Shown piece by piece: positions 43,729 to 54,367 of a DNA stretch of 64,000 nucleotides; position 1 is the stretch's first letter; each line of letters begins with the position of its first letter. Source of the DNA: Actinacidiphila bryophytorum (GTDB lineage: Bacteria; Actinomycetota; Actinomycetes; Streptomycetales; Streptomycetaceae); assembly GCF_016916835.1 (NCBI RefSeq), contig NZ_JAFFIX010000019.1, forward strand, positions 86,857 through 150,856. Reading direction: 5' to 3'. The notes under the pieces were generated by a model that saw only the letters and a list, made by a program, of their open reading frames with translations, was not told where the DNA came from and did no database searches. The position numbers and the translations under genes were made by a program.

Positions 43729-44600
43729 CCGGGTGGCTGCCGCGCGAGGCCGCGGACATCTTCGGCGCGGGCGCCACGGCCGAGGAGGCGTACGGCCTGC
43801 TGACGGTCGACGTGCCGCCCGAGGCGTGGCTGGACGCGCTGACCGCCGCCCGCGACGAGCTGGGCTGCACCTTCTTCGACTGGCTCAGCGCGGTCGACGA
43901 GCCGGGCACGGGTTTCCGGGTGTGCGCGCACGTGGCGGCGCTGGGCTCGGCCGCTACGGGCACGGGTCCGGCGGCGGCTGCGGATACGGGTCCTGCGGCG
44001 GGTACGCGTACGGCCGTGCGGCGGCTGCTGCTGCGGACGACCGTCGGCCACGACGACCCCGCCCTGCCCAGCGCCACCGGCGTCTATCCGGGCGCGGCCT
44101 GGCACGAGCGCGAGACGTACGAGATGTTCGGCGTCGCCTTCACCGGGCACCCCGGGCTGGCGCCGCTGCTGCTGCCCGAGGAGTTCGAGGGGCACCCGCT
44201 GCGCAAGGACTTCGTGCTCGCCGCCCGGGTCGCGAAGGCCTGGCCGGGCGCGAAGGAGCCGGGCGAGTCGCACGACGGCGGCCCCAAGCGCCGGCAGATG
44301 CAGCCGCCGGGAGTGCCGGACCCGAACGAGTGGGGTCCGCTCAAGGGCCAGCTCCCGCCGGCCCCCGCCCGCCCGGCGCGTGCCGCCCGCGGCGCCGCGG
44401 CCCCCGGCGAGCGCCCCGCCCGCCGCAACCGCAGCGTCACGGAGGGCTCCGCGAGCCAGACCCCGGACGCCCCCTGGCAGCAGCGCCCTGCCTCTGCCGA
44501 GCCGCCGGCCCCCAAGGAGCCGCCGGCCCCGAAAGAGCCGCCCGCCGCCGAGCCGCCCACCCCTGAGGAACCGCCCGCTGAAGGAGGCGACACCGCATGA
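43725..44600 (+). CDS. nuoC2: Second-copy complex I subunit C (30 kDa)
   Basis: NuoC is the 30-kDa peripheral subunit. The 291-residue product has the family signature WHERETYEMFGVAFTGHPGLAPLLLPEEFEGHPLRKDF near residue 125. It carries two low-complexity parts: an Ala/Gly/Thr insert around residue 75-90 and a C-terminal tail of ~110 residues rich in Pro/Ala/Glu with PPAPKEPPA-type repeats. It is not fused to NuoD, as NuoCD is in E. coli. The GTG start overlaps the nuoB2 stop (GTGA), and the stop overlaps the nuoH2 ATG. Confidence 0.9.
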   Translation: MTGWLPREAADIFGAGATAEEAYGLLTVDVPPEAWLDALTAARDELGCTFFDWLSAVDEPGTGFRVCAHVAALGSAATGTGPAAAADTGPAAGTRTAVRRLLLRTTVGHDDPALPSATGVYPGAAWHERETYEMFGVAFTGHPGLAPLLLPEEFEGHPLRKDFVLAARVAKAWPGAKEPGESHDGGPKRRQMQPPGVPDPNEWGPLKGQLPPAPARPARAARGAAAPGERPARRNRSVTEGSASQTPDAPWQQRPASAEPPAPKEPPAPKEPPAAEPPTPEEPPAEGGDTA

Positions 44601-45559
44601 ACGACACGCTCGACGTCGTCCTGCGGCTGGTCGCCGTCCTCGTCGTCTTCCTGGTCTTCCCGCTGCTGGTCGGGCAGACCGAGCACAAGGTCATGGCGCA
44701 CATGCAGGGCCGGCTCGGCCCCATGTACGCCGGCGGCTTCCACGGCTGGGCGCAGCTCGTCGCGGACGGGGTGAAGTTCGCCCAGAAGGAGGACATCGTC
44801 CCGGCCGACGCCGACCGCCGGGTCTTCCAGCTCGCGCCCGCCGTGGCCCTGCTGCCGTACCTGCTGGTGCTCATCGCGATCCCGGTCGGCCCCGACGGCT
44901 TCGTCGGGCAGACCCTGGACGCCGGGCTGATCTTCGTCCTGGCCGTGATGGGCGTCGGCGTGCTCGGCTCGCTGATGGCCGGCTGGGCGTCGGCGAACAA
45001 GTTCTCGCTGCTCGGCGGCCTGCGCACGGCCGCCCAGCTGATGGCGTACGAGCTGCCGATGCTGCTGACCGCCGCCTCGGTCGCGATGGCCGCAGGCACC
45101 CTGTCGCTGCCCGGCATCCTCGACGGCTACCACTGGTGGTGGACGCCCTGGCAGCTGGTCGGCGGCGTCGTCTTCTTCACCGCCGGGCTCGCCGAGCTCC
45201 AGCGCCCGCCCTTCGACATGCCGGTGGCCGACTCCGAGATCATCTTCGGCGCCTACACCGAGTACACCGGGCTGCGCTTCGCGCTGTTCCTGCTCGCCGA
45301 GTACGCCGGCATCGTCGTGCTCTGCGCGCTGACCACCGTGCTCTTCCTCGGCGGCTGGCACGGCCCCTGGTCGGGCAGCGCCGGGTGGGTGTGGACGCTG
45401 GTCAAGACCGCGCTGCTGGCCTTCGTGGTGATCTGGCTGCGGGTCAGCTACCCGCGGCTGCGCGAGGACCAGCTGCAGAAGCTCGCCTGGACCGTGCTCA
45501 TCCCGCTGTCCCTCGCCCAGATCGCCCTGACCGGCGTCGTCAAGGTGGTGATCTCCTAG
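44597..45559 (+). CDS. nuoH2: Second-copy complex I subunit H
   Basis: This 320-residue NuoH paralogue contains HKVMAHMQGRLGPMYAGGFHGWAQLVADGVKFAQKEDI and LQRPPFDMPVADSEIIFGAYTEYTG, the quinone-cavity segments. The key motif differs in detail from the main copy (ETNRAPFDMPESEGDLVGGFNTEY), and the long C-terminal tail of that copy is missing. The ATG overlaps the nuoC2 stop as ATGA. nuoD, E, F and G, which would separate C and H in a full operon, are absent here. Confidence 0.94.
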   Translation: MNDTLDVVLRLVAVLVVFLVFPLLVGQTEHKVMAHMQGRLGPMYAGGFHGWAQLVADGVKFAQKEDIVPADADRRVFQLAPAVALLPYLLVLIAIPVGPDGFVGQTLDAGLIFVLAVMGVGVLGSLMAGWASANKFSLLGGLRTAAQLMAYELPMLLTAASVAMAAGTLSLPGILDGYHWWWTPWQLVGGVVFFTAGLAELQRPPFDMPVADSEIIFGAYTEYTGLRFALFLLAEYAGIVVLCALTTVLFLGGWHGPWSGSAGWVWTLVKTALLAFVVIWLRVSYPRLREDQLQKLAWTVLIPLSLAQIALTGVVKVVIS

Positions 45560-45561
45560 CC

Positions 45562-46161
45562 ATGGCACCCCTTCCCGGAATTCCCGGCATTCCCGGCTCC
45601 GGCCTGGCCAAGGGCCTGGCCGTCACGCTGCGGACCATGACCAAGCGCACGGTCACCGCCCAGTACCCGGACGCGCTTCCCGAACTGCCGCCCCGCAGCC
45701 GCGGGGTGATCGCGCTGTTCGAGGAGAACTGCACGGTCTGCATGCTGTGCGCGCGCGAGTGCCCCGACTGGTGCATCTACATCGACTCGCACAAGGAGAC
45801 CGCGCCGCCGGCCGCCCCCGGCGGGCGCGAGCGCAGCAGGAACGTCCTGGACCGTTTCGCCATCGACTTCTCTCTGTGCATGTACTGCGGTATCTGTATC
45901 GAGGTGTGCCCCTTCGACGCGCTGTTCTGGTCACCGGAGTTCGAGTACGCCGAGACCGACATCCTCGACCTCACCCACGAACGCGACAAACTGCGCGACT
46001 GGATGTGGACGGTGCCCGCTCCGCCCGCGCTCGACCCGGCGGCCGAGGAGCCGAAGGAGATCGCCGCCGCCCGCAAGGCGGCAGAGAAGGCCGCGGCAGC
46101 CGCCGAGGCGGCCCGCAGGGACCAGGGCAGCAGGGACGACCAGGACGAGGGAGACGCGTGA
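45562..46161 (+). CDS. nuoI2: Second-copy complex I subunit I (2x[4Fe-4S])
   Basis: The 199-residue ferredoxin-like subunit has both cluster motifs, CTVCMLCARECP and CMYCGICIEVCP, so it can hold two [4Fe-4S] centres. With no NuoE/F/G encoded alongside, it would be the first redox site of this complex and a natural docking point for ferredoxin. The C-terminus is a charged Ala/Lys/Glu helix. The ATG is two bases after the nuoH2 stop, and the TGA overlaps the nuoJ2 GTG. Confidence 0.94.
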   Translation: MAPLPGIPGIPGSGLAKGLAVTLRTMTKRTVTAQYPDALPELPPRSRGVIALFEENCTVCMLCARECPDWCIYIDSHKETAPPAAPGGRERSRNVLDRFAIDFSLCMYCGICIEVCPFDALFWSPEFEYAETDILDLTHERDKLRDWMWTVPAPPALDPAAEEPKEIAAARKAAEKAAAAAEAARRDQGSRDDQDEGDA

Positions 46162-46766
46162 ACCTCAGCGCCGCCGCCCACCCCGGCTTCCTGTCCCCGA
46201 CCGGCGTCGAGATCACCTTCGTGCTGATCGGCCTTGCCACCCTCGGCGCGGCCCTGCTGACCGTCACCACCCGGCAGCTGGTGCACGCCGCCCTGTGGCT
46301 GGTCGTCGCGCTCGGCGGCCTGGCCGTGGAGTACCTGCTGCTCACCGCCGAGTTCATCGCCTGGGTGCAGGTGCTGATCTACGTGGGCTCCGTCGTCGTC
46401 CTCCTCCTCTTCGGCCTGATGCTGACCAAGGCGCCCATCGGCCGCTCCCCGGACGCCGACTCCGAGAACCGGCTGGTCGCCCTCGGTGTCGCGCTCGCCG
46501 CCGCTGCCGCCCTGGTGTGGGTGGTGGTGGACGCCTTCCGCACCACCTGGGTCGACCTCCACGGGGTCGCGCAGGGCTCCTCGCACGCCACCGGCGAGAG
46601 CCTCTTCCGGCACTGGGTGCTGCCCTTCGAGGCCCTGTCGGTGCTGCTGCTCGCCGCCCTGGTCGGCGCGATCGTGCTCTCCCGCCGCGACGCCGGCTCC
46701 CCGGGCGGGGCCACGACGGGCGCCGGCTCCCCGGCCGACTCCGCCACCGGCAAGGAGCAGAGCTGA
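46158..46766 (+). CDS. nuoJ2: Second-copy complex I subunit J
   Basis: The 202-residue membrane protein has five hydrophobic segments and the NuoJ signature LTAEFIAWVQVLIYVGSVVVLLLFGLML. The start is GTG in a GTGA overlap with nuoI2, and the stop overlaps the nuoK2 ATG by one base. It lacks the ~110-residue tail of the main NuoJ. Confidence 0.93.
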   Translation: MNLSAAAHPGFLSPTGVEITFVLIGLATLGAALLTVTTRQLVHAALWLVVALGGLAVEYLLLTAEFIAWVQVLIYVGSVVVLLLFGLMLTKAPIGRSPDADSENRLVALGVALAAAAALVWVVVDAFRTTWVDLHGVAQGSSHATGESLFRHWVLPFEALSVLLLAALVGAIVLSRRDAGSPGGATTGAGSPADSATGKEQS

Positions 46767-47164
46767 TGCACCTCGCCTATCCCGCCGTCCTGGCCGTCCT
46801 CCTCTTCTGCGTCGGCCTCTACGGTGTGCTCGCCCGCCGCAACGCGATCCTCGTCCTGATGTCCGTCGAGCTGATGCTCAACGCCGTCAACCTCAACCTG
46901 GTCGCCTTCGACGTCTGGCTGCGCGACACCGTGCACGCGGGCCAGGCGCTGACCCTCTTCACCATCACCATCGCCGCCGCCGAGATCGGCCTCGGCCTGG
47001 CGATCGTGCTGCTGGTCTTCCGCCACCGCGGCAGCTCCGACGTCGACCGGCTCACCGGCCTCGCGGAACCGCACGGCGGCCCCGGCGCACCGCACGCACC
47101 CGACGCATCCGACGCCACGCCGACACCGGCGGCCGACGACGAGAAGGCCGAGGCCTCCGCGTGA
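46766..47164 (+). CDS. nuoK2: Second-copy complex I subunit K
   Basis: The 132-residue product has three transmembrane helices with ILVLMSVELMLNAVNLNLVAFD (proton-path glutamate) and TIAAAEIGLGLAIVLLVFRH, followed by a ~35-residue hydrophilic tail that the main NuoK lacks. The ATG overlaps the nuoJ2 stop (TGATG), and its own stop overlaps the nuoL2 GTG. Confidence 0.94.
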   Translation: MHLAYPAVLAVLLFCVGLYGVLARRNAILVLMSVELMLNAVNLNLVAFDVWLRDTVHAGQALTLFTITIAAAEIGLGLAIVLLVFRHRGSSDVDRLTGLAEPHGGPGAPHAPDASDATPTPAADDEKAEASA

Positions 47165-49149
47165 CCCTGACCGCCCTTGCCGCGCTCGTACCCCTCCTGC
47201 CCTTCCTGGGCGCGGCCGCAGGACTGCTGCTCGGCCGGCGCGCACCCGGCTTCGTACGCCCGCTGGCCGTCCTGCCCACCGCGGCATCCTTCGTGCTCGC
47301 TGCGGTCACCGCCGCCCGGCAGGGCACCGGCGCCCCCACCGACGCGGCCCACCGGCTGACCGCCACCGGGTCCGTACCGATCGACCTCGCCCTGCACCTG
47401 GACGGCTTCTCGGTCCTGATCGCCGTCCTGGTCGGCCTGGTCGCGACCTGCGTGCAGCTCTACTCCGTCTCCTACCTGCGCGACGACCCCCGCTACCCCT
47501 CCTACGCCGCCCTGGTCTCGCTCTTCACCTCCGCGATGCTGCTGGTCGTCTACACCGGCGACCTGATGGTGCTGCTGGTGGGCTGGGAGGTCATGGGCAT
47601 CTGCTCCTACTTCCTGGTCGGGCACCACTGGGAGACCGAGGCCGCCCGCGCCGCCTCGATCAAGGCCTTCCTGGTCACCAAGCTCGGCGACGTCCCCTTC
47701 CTGATCGGGGTGTTCGCGCTCGCCTCCGACGCGCACACCTTCCGTATCGACGGCATCCTGGCCGCCGCCGCCGAGGGCCGGCTGCACCACCCGACCGTGG
47801 TCGCACTGCTGCTGCTCGCCGGTGTCGCAGGCAAGTCCGCGCAGTTCCCGCTGCACACCTGGCTGCCCGACGCGATGGCGGGACCCACCCCGGTGTCCGC
47901 GCTGATCCACGCGGCCACGATGGTCGCGGCCGGCATCTACCTGGTCGCCAGGCTGCTGCCGGTCTTCACCGCGTCGGCCGCCGCGCTGGCCGTGCTCGCC
48001 GCGATGGCCGCGGTCACGATGGTCGGCTCGGGCCTTGCCGCCCTCGCGCAGGACGACATCAAACGCGTGCTGGCCTACTCCACGATCGGGCAGCTCGGCT
48101 ACATGGCCGGGGCGCTGGCCGTCGGCGACCGCGACGCCGCCGTCTTCCACCTCCTGTCGCACGGCGCCTTCAAGGCGCTGCTCTTCCTGGGCGCGGGCGT
48201 CGTCATCCACGCCGCCGGCACCAACTCGCTCACCGCGATGTCCCGCATGGGCTCGCTCGGCAAGCGCGTCCCCGACGCCATGTGGACGATGGGCCTGGCC
48301 CTCGCCGCACTCGCCGCCCTCCCTCCGCTGACCGGCTTCTTCTCCAAGGAGTCGGTGCTGCGCGCCGCCGAGCACGCCTCCTCCGGCGACGCGGCCCACG
48401 TGCCGTCCGCCGTCGGCTGGACCGTGCTCGTCGCCGGACTGACCGCGGCCCTGCTCACCGCCGGCTACGCGGCCCGGCTCTTCCTGCTGGCCTTCCGCGG
48501 CAGCGGCCCCGACGCCCCCGACCACGGCAGGCAGCCGGTCGTGATGACCACCGTGCTGTGGGTGCTGGCCGTCCCCACCCTGGCCTTCGGCGGCCTGACC
48601 TACCGCGAGCTGCCCGACTGGTTCGGCGGCGCCCCGCTCGGCCCGACCCTGCTCACCTCCGTCCTCGGCACGGGCCTGGCCCTCGTCGGCGTCCTGGTCA
48701 CCTACGGCGCCTGGTCGGCGTCGTCGGCGACCCGCATGGCCGTACCGGTGGGCGCCGTGGTCACCGCCGACCCGGACGCGGAACCCGCCCTGGTCGAGGC
48801 CGAGGCGACCGCGACCCACCAGGAGGTCTACGGCGACATCGCCGCCGCCGACGACCCCGGCGACCCGGGCCGGCTGCTGCTGGGCAGACTGCACCCGCTC
48901 GCCGCCCACGGCTTCCGCCTGGACGCCGTCTACAGCGCGCTCTTCGTCCGCCCGGTGCTCGCCGCCGCGAACCTGGTCCGCTTCCTGGACCGCGAGGTCG
49001 TCGAGACCTACGTCCGCGCCGCCGGCGGCACCCCGCGACTGCTCGGCGCCGCCGTCCGCAGGGCGCAGAACGGAAACGTCCAGACCTACCTCAGCGCGCT
49101 GCTGGCCGGCGCCGTGGTGCTCGCCGTCCTCGTCGCCGTCGGAGGCTGA
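47161..49149 (+). CDS. nuoL2: Second-copy complex I subunit L
   Basis: The 662-residue antiporter-like subunit has LLVGWEVMGICSYFLVGHHW, GKSAQFPLHTWLPDAMAGPTPVSALIHAATMVAAG, LAQDDIKRVLAYSTIGQLGYM and HLLSHGAFKALLFLGAGVVIHAAG, all NuoL-type. The C-terminal part includes a ~100-residue hydrophilic loop before the last helix. The start is GTG in a GTGA overlap with nuoK2. Presence of L, M and N means the complete proton-pumping membrane arm is encoded. Confidence 0.95.
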   Translation: MTLTALAALVPLLPFLGAAAGLLLGRRAPGFVRPLAVLPTAASFVLAAVTAARQGTGAPTDAAHRLTATGSVPIDLALHLDGFSVLIAVLVGLVATCVQLYSVSYLRDDPRYPSYAALVSLFTSAMLLVVYTGDLMVLLVGWEVMGICSYFLVGHHWETEAARAASIKAFLVTKLGDVPFLIGVFALASDAHTFRIDGILAAAAEGRLHHPTVVALLLLAGVAGKSAQFPLHTWLPDAMAGPTPVSALIHAATMVAAGIYLVARLLPVFTASAAALAVLAAMAAVTMVGSGLAALAQDDIKRVLAYSTIGQLGYMAGALAVGDRDAAVFHLLSHGAFKALLFLGAGVVIHAAGTNSLTAMSRMGSLGKRVPDAMWTMGLALAALAALPPLTGFFSKESVLRAAEHASSGDAAHVPSAVGWTVLVAGLTAALLTAGYAARLFLLAFRGSGPDAPDHGRQPVVMTTVLWVLAVPTLAFGGLTYRELPDWFGGAPLGPTLLTSVLGTGLALVGVLVTYGAWSASSATRMAVPVGAVVTADPDAEPALVEAEATATHQEVYGDIAAADDPGDPGRLLLGRLHPLAAHGFRLDAVYSALFVRPVLAAANLVRFLDREVVETYVRAAGGTPRLLGAAVRRAQNGNVQTYLSALLAGAVVLAVLVAVGG

Positions 49150-49155
49150 GAACCA

Positions 49156-50720
<1,565 letters not shown>

Positions 50721-50721
<1 letters not shown>

Positions 50722-52247
50722 TGGCATCCCTCGTGCAGCCCGTCGACTGGACGGCGCTCACCCCCGTCATCGTCCCGGCCGCGCTCGCCGTGGCCGTCCT
50801 GGTCGCCGACCTCTTCCTGCCGCAGGGGCGCAAACCGCTGCTCGGCTGGGTCACCGCCGCCGGGCTCGCCGCCGCGGCCCTCACCGTCATCCCGCTGCGC
50901 GACGGCCACCGCACGACCTTCTGCCAGCCGGAGACCGGCGGCGGCTGCTCGTACGCGGCCGACCACTTCACCCTCGTCGTCCAGGTGCTGGTGCTGGGCG
51001 GCGCCGCCCTCACCGCGCTGCTGTCGATCAACACGCGGGAGAAGATCCCGGCGGGCGAGTACTGGTTCCTGCTGCTGTCCTCCGCGGCCGGCGCCGCCCT
51101 CCTGCCCGCCTCCCGCGACCTGGCCACCCTCATCGTGGCCCTCGAAGTGACGACGCTGCCAGCCTTCGCCCTGGTGGGCCTGCGCCGGGACGACCGGCTG
51201 GCCGGCGAGGCCGCGCTGAAGTTCTTCCTGACCTCGGTGACCGCCACCGCGGTCTCGCTGCTCGGCATCAGCTTCGTCTACGCCGCCACCGGCACCCTGC
51301 AGCTGACCGCCGTCGCGGAAGGCCTCACCCACACCCCCGACCAGCTGCACACCCTGGCCAGGGCGGGCGTCGCCCTCACCCTGGTCGGCTTCGCCTTCAA
51401 GCTCGCCGTCGCGCCCTTCCAGTTCTGGGTGCCCGACACCTATGCGGGCGCCCCGCTGCCGGTCGCCGCGTACCTGTCGGTCGTCGGCAAGGCGGCCGGC
51501 TTCTCCGGGCTGATCCTGGTCACCGTCGTCGCCTTCCGCCCGTACGCCCATGTGTGGGGTCCCGCGATCGGGGTACTGGCCGCGCTGACCATGACCGTCG
51601 GCAATGTCGGCGCCCTGCGCCAGCGCCCCGACGTGCCCCGCGGCGCGGTAAGGCTGCTGGCCTGGTCCTCCATCGGCCAGGCGGGCTACCTGCTGGTCCC
51701 GATGGCCGCCGCGGGCTCCGCCGACGACCCGGCGCACGAGATCGGCACCACCGTGGCGTACGCGCTGATGTACGCGGTGGTCAACCTCGGCGCCTTCGCC
51801 GTCGTCGCCCTGGTCGAGCGCACGGCCCCGCACAGCCGCCTCACCGACTACCGGGGCCTGTACGCCTCCCGCCCCGCCGCCGCCCTTGCGCTGGCCTTCT
51901 TCCTGCTGTGCCTGGCCGGGCTCCCGCCCGGCGTCATCGGGCTCTTCGCCAAGGTCGCCGTCTTCTCCTCCGCGGTCGGCGCGCAGCACGGCTGGCTCGC
52001 CGTGATCATGGCCGTGAACGTCGTCATCGCGCTGGTCTACTACCTGCGCTGGACGGCACTGCTCTTCACCGCGGCGCCCGAGCCCGCGGTGGCGGCGGAT
52101 GCGGACACGGGTGCGGGCGCGGGCGCTGCCGCGGTCCGTACGCCCGCGGGGCTCGGCCTTGCCGTCGCGGTCACGGCGGTGGCGGGCGTCGCTCTGTCGG
52201 GCGCACCGCAGCTGATCCTGCGCTATGCCCAGGGCGCCCTGCTCTGA
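50721..52247 (+). CDS. nuoN2: Second-copy complex I subunit N
   Basis: The 508-residue antiporter-like subunit has LATLIVALEVTTLPAFALVGLRRDD, FKLAVAPFQFWVPDTYAGAPLPVAAYLSVVGKAAGF and RLLAWSSIGQAGYLLVPMA, matching NuoN. It is the last gene of the second cluster. A small Cys-containing insert (CQPETGGGCSYAADH) lies after the second helix. No clear terminator follows; three GGGTCCG direct repeats lie just downstream (about 52255-52290). Confidence 0.94.
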
Positions 52248-52357
52248 CCCTTCCAGGGTCCGTCACAGGGTCCGCCCCGGGGTCCGTCGGGGGTTCTTCG
52301 CCGGTTTTCGGGGCACTTGTGCACCCGTAGCTGTCCGTGCGCGCCGAAACGCACAAG

Positions 52358-52383
52358 GGAACTAGCGCCGCCCGGGTGGCGTT
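52358..52383 (+). promoter_or_regulatory. ECF (SigR/SigH-like) promoter for htpX
   Basis: GGAAC (52358-52362) and GTT (52381-52383) are 18 bases apart, close to the SigR-type consensus of Streptomyces (GGAAT-N18/19-GTT). The element ends 70 bases before the htpX GTG. Regulation of a membrane-quality protease by a thiol/envelope-stress sigma factor would be sensible. A near-palindrome (CGCCGCCCGGGTGGCG, 52366-52381) overlaps the spacer. Confidence 0.45.
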
Positions 52384-52452
52384 GAGAAGAGCGGGAGGTT
52401 TTCCTTGGGGGAGCACCCCCACCCGCCACACCGCAGAATCTGGAGGGCGCAC

Positions 52453-53310
52453 GTGCACCGCCGGCACAACGGGTTGAAGACCGCCGTTCTTCTCGGCGTT
52501 CTGTCCGCACTCATCCTGGTCATCGGCAGCTTCTTCGGCCGGACCGGGCTCATCGTGGCGCTCGTCATCGCCCTGGGCACCAACGCGTACGCGTACTGGA
52601 ACAGCGACAAGCTGGCTCTACGCGCGATGCGTGCCCGCCCGGTCAGCGAGTTCGAGGCACCCGCGCTCTACCGGATCGTACGGGAGCTGTCGACGGCCGC
52701 CCGGCAGCCCATGCCGCGGCTGTACATCTCGCCGACCGAGGCGCCCAACGCCTTCGCCACCGGCCGCAACCCGCGCAATGCCGCGGTCTGCTGCACCGAG
52801 GGCATCATGCGCATACTCGACGAGCGCGAGCTGCGCGGTGTCATCGGCCACGAGCTGAGCCACGTCTACAACCGGGACATCCTCATCTCCTCGGTCGCCG
52901 GCGCCCTCGCCTCCGTGGTGATGTTCCTGGTCAACTTCGCATGGCTGATCCCGATCGGCCGCTCCGACGACGACGAGGGCCCCGGCATCCTCGGCCTGCT
53001 GCTGATGATGATCCTCGGCCCGATCGCCGCCTCCATGATCCAGCTCGCCGTCTCCCGCTCCCGGGAGTACGAGGCCGACGCCTCAGGCGCCCGGCTCACC
53101 GGCGACCCGCTGGCCCTGGCCTCCGCTCTCCGCAAGCTCGACGCGGGCACCAAGCAGCTCCCGCTTCCTCCCGAGCCGCGCCTGGAGACCGCCAGTCATA
53201 TGATGATCGCAAACCCCTTCCGCCCGGGTGACGCGTCCAAGCTGTTCTCGACCCACCCCCCGATGGCTGAGCGCATCTCCCGCCTCGAACAGATGGCAGG
53301 CCGTCCCTGA
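52453..53310 (+). CDS. htpX: Membrane zinc metalloprotease HtpX (M48B)
   Basis: HtpX degrades misfolded membrane proteins with its active site on the cytoplasmic face. The 285-residue product has two N-terminal helices, the zinc motif HELSH in IGHELSHVYNRDIL, the third ligand in SREYEADASGARL, two more helices between them, and the C-terminal STHPPMAERISRLEQM. GTG 52453 is chosen because GGAGGG is five bases upstream; an earlier in-frame start would add 16 basic residues. Its stop overlaps the ATG of the YccF gene. Confidence 0.94.
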   Translation: MHRRHNGLKTAVLLGVLSALILVIGSFFGRTGLIVALVIALGTNAYAYWNSDKLALRAMRARPVSEFEAPALYRIVRELSTAARQPMPRLYISPTEAPNAFATGRNPRNAAVCCTEGIMRILDERELRGVIGHELSHVYNRDILISSVAGALASVVMFLVNFAWLIPIGRSDDDEGPGILGLLLMMILGPIAASMIQLAVSRSREYEADASGARLTGDPLALASALRKLDAGTKQLPLPPEPRLETASHMMIANPFRPGDASKLFSTHPPMAERISRLEQMAGRP

Positions 53311-53702
53311 TGAAGACGATTCTGAACATCATCTGGCTGGTGCTCTGCGGACTGTGGATGTGCCTCGGCTACTTCCTGGCCGGGCTCATCCTGTGCATCA
53401 CCATCATCGGCATCCCCTTCGGCATCGCCGCATTCCGTATCGGTGTGTACGCGCTCTGGCCGTTCGGCTACACCACGGTCGAGCGCCGCGACGCCGGCGC
53501 GGGCTCCCTGGTCGGCAACGTGCTGTGGCTGATCCTGGCCGGCTGGTGGCTGGCCCTGGGCCACATCGTCACCGGCATCGCCCTGGCGATCACGATCATC
53601 GGCATCCCGCTGGCGATCCCCAACTTCAAGCTCATCCCGCTGTCGCTGATGCCGCTCGGCCGCGAGATCGTCCCCAGCGACCAGCCCTTCGCGACCCGCT
53701 GA
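53310..53702 (+). CDS. YccF-domain membrane protein
   Basis: The 130-residue protein consists of two copies of the YccF motif: CITIIGIPFGIAAFRIGVYALWPFG and AITIIGIPLAIPNFKLIPLSLMPLGRE, each next to hydrophobic segments (WLVLCGLWMCLGYFLAGLIL, LILAGWWLALGHIVTGIAL). Function is not established. The ATG overlaps the htpX stop by one base, so the two are co-translated and the product may work with HtpX at the membrane. Confidence 0.88.
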   Translation: MKTILNIIWLVLCGLWMCLGYFLAGLILCITIIGIPFGIAAFRIGVYALWPFGYTTVERRDAGAGSLVGNVLWLILAGWWLALGHIVTGIALAITIIGIPLAIPNFKLIPLSLMPLGREIVPSDQPFATR

Positions 53703-53708
53703 GCCCGC

Positions 53709-53727
53709 CGGGGCCTGCCCGGCCCCG
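53709..53727 (+). terminator. Short GC hairpin after YccF gene
   Basis: CGGGGCC (53709-53715) and GGCCCCG (53721-53727) form a seven-base stem with a five-base loop right after the stop codon. No T-tract is present. Confidence 0.4.
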
Positions 53728-53821
53728 CCCGGCGCAGCCGACGCCCTGGTCCGCCGCGCCCCGGGCTGAGCGAGGATGGACGCCGACCGGCAAAGATGCC
53801 GAGACGTCAAGGAGATGACCC

Positions 53822-54289
53822 ATGGGCACCCTGCAAGTCGGCGACAAGGCACCGGACTTCACCCTCCCCGACCAGTCGGGGCAGCGGGTGGCCCTCAGCG
53901 ACTTCCTGGGCGAGAAGGTCGTGGTGCTCTACTTCTACCCCAAGGACAACACCCGCGGCTGCACCGCCGAGGCGTGCAGTTTCCGCGACAGCTACGAGAG
54001 CTTCACCGACGCAGGAGCCGTCGTCATCGGCGTCAGCTCCGACTCGGTCGCCTCCCACGAGAAGTTCGCCGGCCGCCACGAGCTGCCTTTCACCCTGCTC
54101 TCCGACGCCGGCCGCGCCGTACGCAAGCAGTACGGCGCCGCGACCCTGGGCGGCGTCGTGCCCGGCCGCATCACCTACGTCATCGACCGCGAGGGCGTCA
54201 TCCGGCATGCCTTCTCCTCGATGACGAACATCGGCGGCCACATCGACGACGCACTCGCCGTGGTCAAGCAGCTCCAGGCCGCCCAGTAG
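53822..54289 (+). CDS. bcp: Thioredoxin-dependent peroxiredoxin, PrxQ/Bcp type
   Basis: The 155-residue protein is a PrxQ-type thiol peroxidase that reduces H2O2 and organic peroxides using thioredoxin. The peroxidatic Cys lies in FYPKDNTRGCTAEACSFRD, with the resolving Cys five residues later (GCTAEAC), the usual PrxQ spacing. The N-terminus VGDKAPDFTLPDQSG and the late PGRITYVIDREGVI are typical. The ATG at 53822 has GGAG eight bases upstream. It is convergent with the yajQ gene. Confidence 0.94.
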   Translation: MGTLQVGDKAPDFTLPDQSGQRVALSDFLGEKVVVLYFYPKDNTRGCTAEACSFRDSYESFTDAGAVVIGVSSDSVASHEKFAGRHELPFTLLSDAGRAVRKQYGAATLGGVVPGRITYVIDREGVIRHAFSSMTNIGGHIDDALAVVKQLQAAQ

Positions 54290-54367
54290 CCCTCTGCGAG
54301 CGGCCGCGCCAGGAGGGGCCGCCGGTGCGCCACGAGCGCCCCGACGGCCCCGAGCGGCCCTGGCGGC

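Noticed and set aside
43725..44600. nuoC2 as a fused NuoCD
   Set aside because: The sequence after the 30-kDa domain is only a Pro/Ala/Glu tail; no 49-kDa subunit motifs are present.
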